Below, in pieces: positions 23,499 to 35,039 of a DNA stretch of 64,000 bases (positions within the stretch are counted from its first letter, which is position 1; each line of letters starts with the position of its first letter). The translations under genes and the position numbers were made by a program. The notes beneath the pieces are model-generated. The model ran no database searches. It was given only the letters and a program-made list of their open reading frames with translations, and had not been told where the DNA came from. Source of the stretch: Gordionus sp. m RMFG-2023 (lineage: Eukaryota; Nematomorpha; Gordioida; Chordodea; Parachordodidae); NCBI RefSeq assembly GCF_954871325.1, contig NC_088775.1:92522334-92586333 (forward strand). The letters run 5' to 3'.

Positions 23499-24797
23499 TT
23501 TTTAAATAAAAAAAACGTAACGCGTCCCTTGTTTAAATTGATGTTTTTAAATAAGTTCTAAAAAAAATGAATAAGGATTTGTTTTTTGAAAATTATATTT
23601 ATCGTCTGCCTTCTTATTTCTTCTAATTTTCCAAATATTTCCCCTTTTTTTAGGATTATAAGTAAGTTATTTATATTACATTTTTATATTAATGTATAGG
23701 TAATGCAAAAAGCTAACCTGTTTCCGTTTTTTTTAAAAAATGGTTGCTAACGCCAAACGGTAATTTTCACCAATTTGAAAGAGGCGATTTGAAATGCATT
23801 ATTTGCGCTTGTAAACGCGGCGTTTAAAAACGCTCAATTTGTGGGCACTATCAGACCCGCCTTTTCTACCATTTCTTTCCTGCCCTCTTTTATACTTGAA
23901 TATAGAATTAACTAAACCCCCCCCCCCCCTCTCTCTCTCTATTATTTATTCCAGTCCAACAGATGACATCTAAGAGAAATCGCCATTCTTGTCATTTTCT
24001 CGTTTGGATCATTGTAGTTAACTCTCTTAGGAGGGTGGTGGGAGTTGGGGGAGGGAGGGGGGGGGGTGTCAACAGGAACTAAAGAAGGATCGTTTCAAAT
24101 GCTAAATTCCAAAATCGATATCCGTAAATATATCAACATTCCCAAATTAGGACCATGCTGATTCATATTACCTTAACGCATTTTTTAAAACTCTAGATTT
24201 TTGTTTATTTAATTATCTCATCTACTTTATTGTCTAGCTTAATCCTTAACATCACGTGTCTTGCTTATTTTATTACTGTAAATGTATTGAAAAATAGAAA
24301 AATAATATATATATAATAAATATTAAAGATTAACCCTGGTCGCTTTGGCCGGGGACTTGCTACGAATCAATAAAGGTTCTATCTGTTCCTCCATAAAACA
24401 ACTCTGTTTATTTACATATGGTCAAAAAAATAATTTTTTATATAAGATTTAAAAATTTAACGCGAATTGCTGGTTCTTTTTGTTAACCTAAATCCGGTGG
24501 TCACTTTTGGAATTACTTATAATTCGTATACGCGTTTTCGCCTACCCCCCCCCCCCCCCAAATAGCGTGACGCGCATCCATTTTTTATATTTAATTTCAG
24601 GTGTTCATTTTTTTTCTTAGCAGTTTGTAACGCGTTACTAGATAACATTTAAGATATTTGAGACGGTCCAAATATAATATAATTGGTAATAGAATATATG
24701 CTGGAAGGGGGGGGGGTACCGTAAACCTAACGCAGATTTAGAATAAAGTTTAGACTTTTAAAAAAAACTCAATAAAAAGTTGTTAAACATCACAAAA
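23499..24797. other. Intergenic region, relatively GC-rich
   Basis: Probably holds the promoter of the minus-strand gene beginning at 23498 and the 3' end of SNX17. Poly-C (23918, 24545) and poly-G (24060, 24711) runs are present. The stretch 24320-24400 (GGCCGGGGACTTGCTACGAA then AATAAAGG) looks like the end of some repeat but could not be assigned. Confidence 0.35.
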
Positions 24798-27700
24798 TCA
24801 TAAAACCTTATCTTTATAGGAACGAATAGAATCAAGGTCAGAATGCGCGGTGGAATATTTGGCCTTATCGCCAGAATGAGCGCTATCGCGTCGCATCAAT
24901 TCGTTAACGATACCGTGTAAACAAGAACTGAGGAAAAGGGGGTATTCCACATTTTCCAAGTGGAACCATTCGAATTCTTGGTTCGGCGTGAGATATTGAA
25001 ACGAAAATTTGTAACGGACCCTATTGGTGCACTTCGTTTAACATATAAAAAAAATGACTAAACTAGCGATGAAACTGTAATTCTATAAATAGCGAATCCG
25101 CAAAAACTGGCCAATCAGCTTCGAACATCGCGATGACCGACATTGTCCAAGCCTAAAAATATTTAATACGAGACTAAATGGTAAGCACCATCCTAACCCT
25201 ATATTTAAAATTTTTAGGCTGATTCCAAGGTTTCTCGGGCAGATTCTGTGGACACTAACTATGCGAGTCATTCAAATTAAGAGGCATGATTTATTCGGTA
25301 TATAAATTTATCGAATGAGAATTATAATGTTCTATGACAAAAAAAATTGGTGTTATTTAATACAAAAGATACAATAAGTCCTAAAGTAAAATGGCAAACA
25401 CTAGATACTTTTTGGATCTAGATACCGTACATTCGCGATAATCGTAAATAAGATTCTATTATAATTTTAAAATAACTTTTTTAAGATATGTTAAATAATC
25501 CCCCAAAATTTTTTAAAGGTATATTAAAAATTTTCAAAAAATGGTGGTTCATTTACATAATGTTTAGCATTATTGTGATTCGCCGGTCTTTGTTGAGTGA
25601 CGTGATCAGGTAAATTTTCTGAGGTCGTGGGAGAGCTCGAAAAAACTGGAGTCGCGCCCGGATAGGAAGATATCCTCCAGCTTTTAATTCTGCACGTCTT
25701 GAAGAATAGCACATCTTTATCGTATTGGCCAGAATTATGTGTGCTATCATCGGTATGTAGATTTGATTTGCGGTAACTTCCGTTGGCAATGAGTATGGCA
25801 TCACTACCAGCAACTGGATGATGACCATTAGTAAAATTTTCTGTAATGGCTTTAGAATGGCTACACAGTTTTTTGTCCCTATTACTGTAACCATTTAAAT
25901 CCTTCGTGTCATGATTTGAAGCAAGATTTTTGGCTTGACAAAAGATGAGCAAACCATTCAGTCCCAGGTGCAAAGTTTCGCATCGAAGACTAGGTCCGGC
26001 GTTGTGACCCGTCGTTATTTTGAACTCGTTGATGCCGGTCTGAGTTAGAGGTAAAAAACCGCGGGAAAGTGGACCTTCGTAATTGTTAATAGCCTCACGA
26101 GCCCGCGTGGAATACGAAGGAGATGAAGCAAGGTGGTCCGACTATATACATCATACAAAAGAAAAAGTGATTAGAGAAAGAAAAATAAAAAGAAATAGGA
26201 AGAAAATAAAATATATCATTTAACATTATAAAGATAATTTATGTAATTGTACCTTGGAGATTTGAGAAGCCTTCAAGAATCCATCATTCCACAGCTTTGA
26301 ATAATATAAAAAATTTATATTACATTTTATATTTTTACTTTCTTTCTTTCTCTCTTTCTTTCTTCTTTTCTTTCTTTCTTCCTCTCCATCATATTTATGA
26401 TACCCATAATAAACCATGATTATAATCTAATCCAATCTATTTTCACTGATACAATAATAACTACAAAAAAGCATACTTGATAATATAATATTTCTGCCGT
26501 TTTTTCAGAAGATGTAATGTATCCATCCAATGCACAATCCCAATAACTATCGAGATTAATGAAAAATTTAAACTTAAATTATTTTCTGTATTCATTATTT
26601 TTTTTATTTCATTCATTTATTCTTTTACGTATACATTTTTTTTGGCAATGGTTTTTAAATATAAAAAAAAATACAACATCAATAAGTTAAACTTAGTTCT
26701 TATAAGAATGTAAGGTCCACTGAGCCCCATGGAATTACGATACTCTTGATTGCACGTACAAGTCAAAGTCTGAAGTGCCAAGTAAGGACATTCTGTGTCA
26801 GTTAGCCTATTGATATCTGTGAATATATATATTGAGGATTTCTGATATGAAAGAAAGAAAGAAAGAATTTAATCTCTAAAACAAGAAAAATCGTATAGGA
26901 GGTTCAGTGGGGCGTTTAAACGTTCCATGCCTATTTGTACCCAATTTTAATGTAGGTGCAAAATTTCATAGGATTTTATTTTATGCACTATCATACAAGA
27001 TATTAGTTTTTTTTGAGGTTTCTAAATAAAAAAAAATACCATATATTCTTGAATTATATATTTTTTATAACAACCAAAGATATTAGTAAAAATAGAATAA
27101 TCAATATTTCATGTTTAGTAATAATAAATATCATTAAATTTTTATATAAATCTTAGACCCTTACAAAAATCATAACATTTGTTGTTACAAAATAAAATTA
27201 TAAATCTAATATGTTCGTAGTCGTGAAAATATGTGAGCAAAATGTTAGCTTGATGCCTACAAAGCTGGTTGATATATGCGATTAAATTTTTGGGGGAAAA
27301 AAATACCCAATCTTATTTTTTGAGAAACTCTTTACATCTTACCTCTTGGGGAGTATAACCTAATGTATAAAGGGATTTACATATGACTTTATGTTCAGCT
27401 GCATCATCTTTGTGTCCCAAATTTTTAAGATTCATTAGAGAGCTAGTCTTGGGAGAAGGGCAGTGTAAATAAACAAGGTAAAGGCCAAGATAGGACAAAT
27501 ATTGATTCAAAATATTGGTGTTTTCTGCATATAGCTGTAATTAAAATGTATATTACAATCAAATATTAAGATTTTCAGAAGATAAATTTGTATAATGGAT
27601 GTAACATATGGAAAGAAAGGTATATCTTTTTGAACTTATGCAATAAATATTGAGTTATGTGCCAAGATCCTTTCTCAAAAATCCAAAATCATGTTATATA

Positions 27701-28635
27701 TGGCTTAAATTAATACCATAAACAAAATATGCATCCTTTTTAAAATAATAACAATATAAAAATAATAATAATGATGAAATAAGATAAAATATAACCTTGA
27801 TAATATTATTTGTGTTGAGATTTTTGCAGATGTGCGTGGGAATTTTGATATATTTTTGAAATGGGGGTTTTAGTGAATAATATATTTGTAAATTGGCCTG
27901 AGATAATGAAGCTCCATTTTGATTGTTTATAATTGCATTGTTATTCTAAGATATTGAGAGGAAATAATTATTTTAACAATTTATAAGTTGTAGATGTTAC
28001 TAATGATTGGATTGTGTTGGCAGATATATGCATAATATCAATAAAGAGATTGTGAAATTCCTTAAATATTTTATAAATATTACATAAATGCATGAATATA
28101 TCCAAAATTAATATTTTAATAAAGAAAGTGTATGCTATCATAAATAAAAATTATAATAATAGTAAAATATTACAATATGAGAATCAAGCAAAATTTGTTG
28201 TACATATTCATCTTCTATAATCGATGAATTTTGAGTAACTATATAAAAAAAATTAAATATAAATATCAATATAGCAAATGTTATACTTAGTTGTAAAAAT
28301 TTTTCCAACATTTCGCGCCTCTCTTCAATCTCATAATCGCTCATCAATATATTTTTTGAAGGAAAAGAAGGCAACTTTATTGAATTGCCATATTTCAGTT
28401 TAATCTAAATTATAAACTATATGTAATAAAAAAAAACTTTATGTAAAAATCTTAACTGTTGAATAGAATTCACGGAGTTTCCTATACCTTAAACTTGAAT
28501 GAGGTAAGCCATTTAAATACAATATATATGACTATTTTTGAATAAATTAATTATATCAATATAATATGTAATTCTTACGGTATAACTGCTATTACCCTCT
28601 TTCAATTTTTCAATATCAGGAATAGAAAAATGCAT
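24798..28635 (-). CDS. SNX17: Sorting nexin 17 (PX-FERM-like endosomal adaptor)
   Basis: Phase-matched exons read down the minus strand: 28579-28635, 28457-28531, 28287-28404, 28174-28238, 28001-28060, 27796-27945, 27381-27534, 26816 to about 26739, 26477 to about 26572, 26253-26294, 25557-26141 and 24798-25020. The start MHFSIPDIEKL equals vertebrate SNX17 MHFSIPE. The PX domain follows (LRYRKLREFYST, LPSFPSKN, EERREMLEKFLQL), binding PI3P. The FERM-like F1 to F3 parts carry YLGLYLVYLH, ECPYLALQTL, YWDCALDGYI, CRIKSWRISS and RYKFSFQYLTPNQEFEWFHL, then SSCLHGIVNELM. SNX17 recognises NPxY/NxxY cargo tails and recycles integrins and LDL-receptor relatives through Retriever/CCC on early endosomes. 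Introns are mostly 45-110 bases. The junctions after 26739 and between 25557 and 25020 are unresolved, and F1/F3 loops are longer than in vertebrates. An extra in-frame exon near 27150-27255 is possible. Confidence 0.9.
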
Positions 28636-30042
28636 TTTAAAAACTGGTCAGCCCACCCCTTTAAAAAGATCAACCAAATTTATCATATTTTAAAAATATC
28701 TAAACATATGAAATTTATGCGACATCTGTCAATTTTGAAAGCGGATTAAAACAATTATGTTTTTTTTCTATTTGTATTTTAATTATTAGATGTATATTAT
28801 TTTTAATGCGTATTAGATAGTATTTAACAGTGTTGTCATAATGATTGACCCTCCCCCCCCTCCAATTTTTTGTTTTAGTGCAAATTTCCTTTTAAAAAAT
28901 TATATTACACTAATTCTCAATTTTAAATTAAATAATTATTTCTATAACAAAGTATTTAATAATTTAATTTGTATATTATATTTATAAATTTGAACTAAAA
29001 TAATATATTTATGAAAATTTTTGGAATGTAAATCCAATCAATCATCTGATCGAAAATAAATGAGTGATATAAATGATATATATCGCTTATGTAGAATATT
29101 TTTTCACATAAAGCCTCTGTCAGTGGATGTTTTTTACACATCTCATTAGGCTGCTTAAGAAATAAATAGAAAATCAATTAATTTATTTCATAAAAGTGAG
29201 TAATTATTTCATAAATTTCGTTTATTTTAAATGAATTTTTATAGTGATATATTGAATATAGTTATGAGTAAATGTGAGGTGTGGGAAATGCAGGGAGAAA
29301 TTTTTTAAAAGTTTAATAAAATACTTACGAGAAGGCAAATAGATAAAGACCCCGCTACGCCTATAAATAACCTGTCCTTATAATAATTTTATATAAACAT
29401 AAAAAAACTAACCTCATCTATATATAAATAGCTATTTATATTCAATTATTTAAAATATATAGATAAGAAAAATTATTCAATTCATGAATTTTGAATTATA
29501 AAACAAATAGTAACATTTTGTTCGAATTATTCGTATTACAAATAATTGAATAAATCCAAATTATACGAATATATTTGTATTGTTTATATATATTCGTAAT
29601 ATTTATAAATTATTAATGACAGCTCATTGAACAAGTATTTAATTCTGGCAGTATAAGTTGTATATAGTTATATCATTGCAATTCCATCTATAATACCAAA
29701 TTAATTTATACACAAATTATAATAAAATAAATCAGAACGAGATAAAATAACGCTGGTTAGTCGATCCCTTTTGAAGAAATTTATCTTTTTTTTTTTAAAC
29801 ATGGATCCATTTTTTTTTCTATTTGCAAAAATCCTGACTCCAGTTAGAATTTAGTGTAAACCCATCTCAAAATTTAATGCAAAATAAATGAATATTTAAA
29901 ATATGATTATTTATATTTGGCAAACAATTATTTTAAAATTGTTGTATAATAATATTTTAAATAAAAATATAACGCATATATTTTTCATATTCATAATTTT
30001 TTTTTAAATTTATTCTAAATATATTTTATAAAAAGATCGAAG
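28636..30042. other. Intergenic region upstream of SNX17
   Basis: Very AT-rich. Presumably contains the SNX17 promoter, but no clear TATA or initiator could be called. A poly-C run is near 28852. The minus-strand open frame at 28995-29177 has no usable splice donor and is not claimed. Confidence 0.35.
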
Positions 30043-30050
30043 GATTGAAC

Positions 30051-30455
30051 CAGTGGCGTAGCTACGGGGGTGGTTTTCGGGTTTGGACCCCTCCCAAAGC
30101 AAAAATTTATTTTTAGATTATACGTTCAAAAACTTACAAGTGGTGACTCTATATCAAATAAATACCAATAATATTTTTATTTTTCTGGTTTTGATGTTTG
30201 TGGAAGGATTTTATATTACTATTAAAATTATTCTAGATAGTATTATTATAAAGATTGAGAATAATCTACTAAATTATAAAACAAATTATTGATGCATTTA
30301 AAAAAATATATTTATTATATATTATCGAAGATATGGTTATGATTTGTAAGATAAACTCCGGCCGAAGGCCGAGGCAAAAGAGGCCCAAGGGGGCGAAGTC
30401 CCCCAGGCTTTTATATGTATGGACTCCTCTAAGGAAAATTCCTAGCTAGCCACTG
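30051..30455. mobile_element. Short hAT-like MITE with CAGTGGCGTAGCTACG end
   Basis: The left end CAGTGGCGTAGCTACGGGGG is answered at the right by the reverse complement of CCTAGCTAGCCACTG. Flanks GATTGAAC (30043-30050) and GATTGATT (30456-30463) agree at 6 of 8 bases, consistent with an old 8-base target duplication. The CAGTGGCGTAGC terminus is typical of a widespread class of hAT-type non-autonomous elements. Inside the right end is a GC-rich block, CTCCGGCCGAAGGCCGAGGC. No protein is encoded. Confidence 0.7.
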
Positions 30456-31440
30456 GATTGATTGATTAATAAAAGGAATTCGATCACGATTCTCATTTTT
30501 TTAGGGATCCTCAACCAGCACAATTCCCCAGTGTCAAAATTTAAATATTTAGTAATTCCATTTTAATCAAGTTTAATTAATTGCAAAAAATTAAAACATA
30601 GACTGTTAATGTTTATAATTTATTAAATTACTCCCATTTTACCAGACTGGACGCTAGATTGCCTATCAAAGCAAAGCAATAAAACATCACTTTTTATTCG
30701 GGATGTGGAACGGAACTTGGAAATTTTTTTTATAGGATTTTAAAGAAACGTGAATAGTTTAGTGAACCTTTCTAAAAAATATTATTAAAAATTTATATCT
30801 AATATATAATTATATTTAAATATTTTATAATGATAAGTTTTTCTTTCTTCATTTAATTTCAAATAACGAAATAATTTTTCAATTTAGTAATTGTGTGATT
30901 TTAAGATTATTATTACATTTTTTTTTAAAAAAATCAAATTTTAAATGTTTATGGTATTAAAATTATGAAAGGTATTTTTAGGGACAATCAAATTTATATT
31001 AATCACCACTCAAATGTAAATGAAGATATTTTAGTGAATGTTCAAATTAATTCTTATTGCATTAATAAAACTGAAATATTTTTAAATAGATTATAAAATT
31101 GGTAATTTTATTAGGAATGCGTTCCGGAACTTTCCAAAGCGTGGAACGGAGAACGAAACATGATTTGTTGGCCCGGAGTGAGAATGGAACAAGGGACGCT
31201 TAAAGGTCTTTGTTTTGAGTGCCTGCTTCCGACATAGAGCCAATTTAGGTATAGAAATCAAGCTATGGGCGGAAATATCCCAACATCATGATTCGGAGCA
31301 CAAGTTGATTATAAAGCAAGGCATCATTTCCATTGTCTCTTTAATAAGGTATAAACAATAGGGCTGTTAACCTCAACTCGGACCCGTTTAAAAACCTTCG
31401 AAATTTTACTGAACCCAAAAGAATTCTTTAGTATAGGGTC
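30456..31440. repeat. Region with an inverted GGAACGGAAC motif pair
   Basis: GGGATGTGGAACGGAACTTG (30699) and GCGTTCCGGAACTTTCCAAA (31119), followed by GTGGAACGGAG, form diverged paired arms about 400 bases apart. This suggests another non-autonomous element. Nothing coding is seen. Confidence 0.4.
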
Positions 31441-31460
31441 AAGAATTTTTTTTAAAATAC

Positions 31461-31730
31461 TTCTCTTCTCTTCTCTTCTCTTCTCTCCTCTTCTCTTCTC
31501 TTCTCTTCTCTTCTCTTCTCTTCTCTTCTCTTCTCTTCTCTTCTCTTCTCTTCTCTTCTCTTCTCTTCTCTTCTCTTCTCTTCTCTTCTCTTCTCTTCTC
31601 TTCTCTTCTCTTCTCTTCTCTTCTCTTCTCTTCTCTTCTCTTCTCTTCTCTTCTCTTCTCTTCTCTTCTCTTCTCTTCTCTTCTCTTCTCTTCTCTTCTC
31701 TTCTCTTCTCTTCTCTTCTCTTCTCTTCTC
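31461..31730. repeat. (CTCTT)n pentanucleotide satellite
   Basis: About 54 nearly perfect TTCTC/CTCTT units. Apparent long minus-strand KRREE frames here are only the microsatellite. Confidence 0.98.
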
Positions 31731-31749
31731 ATTTAGATATTTAAACAAT

Positions 31750-32930
31750 GGGCGGGCGGGTTAAAAAAATTAAAATTTTTTATTTTAATTAATAAAAAAT
31801 TGTTCTCACGAACTTAAAAAATAAAAAGCCTTTTTCTGGTATAACTTTTTATAAAATAAATCAACTTTTTCTTCAATTAAAAAAACTTTTTCTACAAATA
31901 AAAACAAACTTTTTTCTATAAACAAATTAAAATCTCCTTTTATGGTAATGAAACAAAACTTTTTTCTTAAAATATATAATTTTTTAGATATTGAAAATTA
32001 AAATTTCCTTTTTTGGGAATAATGAAATTACTTTATTGTGTTATTTTATTTTAGTAATGATTGTTTATCTTTATATTGCCCTTTTTATTTTCATTATTTT
32101 CTTATATAATATATAAATATTATTTTTTATAACATAATTTTAACAAAATAATATTTAATTTTAAAATATGAATAAAGAATTGATTGCTAAGAAAATAAAA
32201 AATAATTTGTATAAGATAAAAAACAAGATAATAAACTTAAATCGTCTATGTGGAAACAATTTAAAATTATTTTTGATGAAAATGACAAAAAGCTAGATTG
32301 GATTCGCTGCAATGATTGCGACTCCATCTTTAAATATAATAGCAAAAGTGGCACCTCCTTCTTCCTTCGGCATCAATGTTTTACTGCAAACTATGAAGAT
32401 TTGATAGATAATAAAAAAATAACTGGATATTTTGAAAAAGACAATTCTCAATTAAACAAACCGATAAAATCTGGTCTAATAGCGAATTTTGTAGAATAAT
32501 GCGCTTGAGACATTAGGTATTATTATAATTTAATAAATTATTCTTTTATCTTTTTTAGGCCATTTCAAGCAGTTCAAGGACCTGGATTTATAAATATTTT
32601 ACAAAGATTTGCCGACTTAGGGGCAACATATGGTAAATTGGACGTTAATAAGATCATCCCTTGTGCTACAACAGTTAGCCGCAACGTATCCAAACGCTAC
32701 TTCTGAAAGAAAATTTAGCATTGCCGGAAGGAAAGAAGAACGTGTTTGAATTCCGAAAATGTGGATTCATTATTATTTTTGCATTATAATTACTTATAAT
32801 ATTTATTTTATATTTATATTTTATAAATATTTTATTTGATAAAATAAATTATCCATAATTTAAATTGAATATTTTTAAATTATAAAACTTATAGAGATGT
32901 AATGTTGAAACTATTTTCATTAGATGCTAA
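31750..32930 (+). mobile_element. Internally deleted hAT transposon, copy 2
   Basis: It carries a BED zinc finger (32248-32499, motif WIRCNDCDSIFKYNSKSG then LRHQC), a splice-like break before 32560, the block GPGFINILQRFADLGATYGK up to PCATTVSRNV, and then the C-terminal motif ATYPNATSERKFSIAG. The whole catalytic DDE region between TVSRN and the dimerisation region is missing, so it is non-autonomous. It matches copy 1 (200-1500, opposite strand) over about 1.1 kb including non-coding ends. It lies between two (CTCTT)n arrays. Confidence 0.82.
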
Positions 32931-32935
32931 AAATT

Positions 32936-33020
32936 CTCTTCTCTTCTCTTCTCTTCTCTTCTCTTCTCTTCTCTTCTCTTCTCTTTCTCTTCTCTTCTCT
33001 TCCTCTTCTCTTCTCTTCTC
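32936..33020. repeat. (CTCTT)n satellite, shorter block
   Basis: About 16 CTCTT units with two small irregularities, directly to the right of the hAT copy. Confidence 0.95.
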
Positions 33021-35039
33021 GCCTGGGTAAAAATATTTTTATAAAATCCGAACCTTAACTCCATTTTTTTAGAATGTGGATTCAGTCCTGATAAATATAT
33101 CATGCATAAAATGAATTGATATCAATCTTTGAAAACACTCCCTGATGGAGTATACACTGTTCCCCATGGCACAAAGGAAAACATGTATTGGGACTTTATC
33201 TCTATCGAAATTTTCCCCTCTTCTAATAGTAGCTATGATTCATTCGGAAAGTCTTTTAGAGAAAAAAAAGGCAACTGAAGAGTCTGATTCCCCCTTCAAG
33301 CTTATTAGTCATAGGATACCCAAAAACCCATTTTCACAAGAAGGCATTTAAGATTAATACAAAAAATAAACTAAAAAATAATCCTTTCATTTAAAAAATT
33401 ATTCAAAAAATTCGCTATTGTCATGTGATGACGAAAAACTTATAATTATTATTTATTGTTATTTTCGCTTATTTTAATTTTGTATTAGGAATTATATTTC
33501 AACATCATAATTTTCTTGTATATGAATAGATAAATAAGTTTGAAAAAAAAACAACTTAAGAACGGACAATATTTTAAACCGTGCTTCCCAAGAGTTAATT
33601 ATAAGGATTCTCGAATAGGTCAGCCTTAATTCGTATATCACGAAACACCTGTACATTAAGATTGATATCTTCGTCAATCAATCTTACTGAACTCATTTTA
33701 TGTGTTTAAATGGTAATGAAAAACCATTTAAAAACTAAATATTTAAATTTAATAAAAATATGGGTAAAGAGTGTTAAAAAAAAGCAATTTTATTTATTAA
33801 TATGTTGAGTTAATCCATAGGCGAATCCAGGGATTTTGCTAAGAGGGAGGGAATCAAGCACTAGACGATTTTTTCTCCCCATGAATTTTATAGGAGATCT
33901 TTAGGTCCATTGTAGACCTTTAGCTATAATTAGCTTAAAATGATGATATTTATGAGAACAGGAAGTAATTTTCCCCTTTCCCTCCCCACTGGCTACGCGT
34001 AAGAGTCAATCAATAATCATTATAAATATAGTATATAAAAAATTAAAAGCTAAAAAAAAAAGAGGAGTTTTCTAACTAAATCAAAAATTCTTCGTATGAA
34101 CATAAAAAACAAAACCCTTCCCATGAAAAATGATTATCATCATTTTTCCTCTAATAACCTTTTCAATTCCAATAATAATAGTAAATTGACACGTGATCTA
34201 CATAATATAAATTCTTATACTATATACTCAAAAGCGACACCATTATTATATATTTCTAATTAGAATCGACTCTCCTAACTGATTCTACATCAAACCCGGG
34301 GTAAGTTTTAAACTTTTCAGGACCCATCCTAACTTCTGTGTATGTGTAAATAAATGATCTTCCTTTTAAAAATGTTTTTTGAATTTTTAACTTTTTTTAT
34401 TATTTATGTATTAATTCCTCCTACACAATTTTATCCATCCTTTTCTGAATATAAAAAAAATACATTAAAAGGTTTGATTATATTAAAATATATATATATA
34501 CAACATAATTCGCCAAATAAATATTTTCAAAAAAAAAATTAATATACACACCATCGAATATTTTTGAAATCTTTTAAGAACACATTTTCTTGAGATTCAA
34601 AAATTTTAGTCTCTCTGCCGTCTTTTTACTCTTGAGATCGGTAACAGCTGTTGTTGTAATTGTGTTATTTTTACATTGTATAATACGACTATTTGAACTA
34701 TTAGAACAATATCCAATGTTAAATCGAATAATGTTTAAATTAATAGATTATATGTAATATCTTATGACAATATGGATAATGCGTGTAAAAGACATCAAGA
34801 GATGATCAATCACAAAAGTTGTATTTTACCCTCTATCTCAGAATTAAAAATGGTGAATATGTAGCTAGAAATTTCAAATAAGACTAACAACTAACACTAA
34901 CCTTAGCATACACCCGCTCTTATGAAAATAATGAGATATCGCGTTTCACATCATTTAAGCCGTTTAATTATTTAAATATATTTTAAATCAATAAGATGTT
35001 CCCTGAAAAATTTAATAACTTCAAAAGAAGGAGTTTAAA
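33021..35039. other. Intergenic, with a decayed MITE end
   Basis: A segment 33820-34000 carries TAGGCGAATCCAGGGATTTT at one end and CCCACTGGCTACGCGTAAGA at the other, similar to ends of CAGTGGCG-type elements. A short plus-strand frame near 33133-33260 (motif TLPDGVYTVPHGTKENMYWD) looks protein-like but is isolated. Nothing else is supported. Confidence 0.35.

Noticed and set aside
24300-24420. LTR-like segment with GGCCGGGGACTTGCTACGAA and AATAAAGG
   Set aside because: No partner repeat, primer site or internal retroelement sequence was found nearby.
25553-25894. Second minus-strand frame overlapping the SNX17 exon at 25557-26141
   Set aside because: Shadow of the SNX17 frame, which carries the conserved RIKSWRISS strand.
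28995-29177. Minus-strand frame upstream of SNX17 (QPNEMCKKHPLTEALCEK)
   Set aside because: No usable splice donor, and SNX17 already has a convincing first exon at 28635.
31439-31748. Minus-strand frames of repeated KRREE
   Set aside because: Translation of the CTCTT satellite.
33133-33260. Plus-strand frame TLPDGVYTVPHGTKENMYWD
   Set aside because: Isolated, with no splice partners or recognised family.
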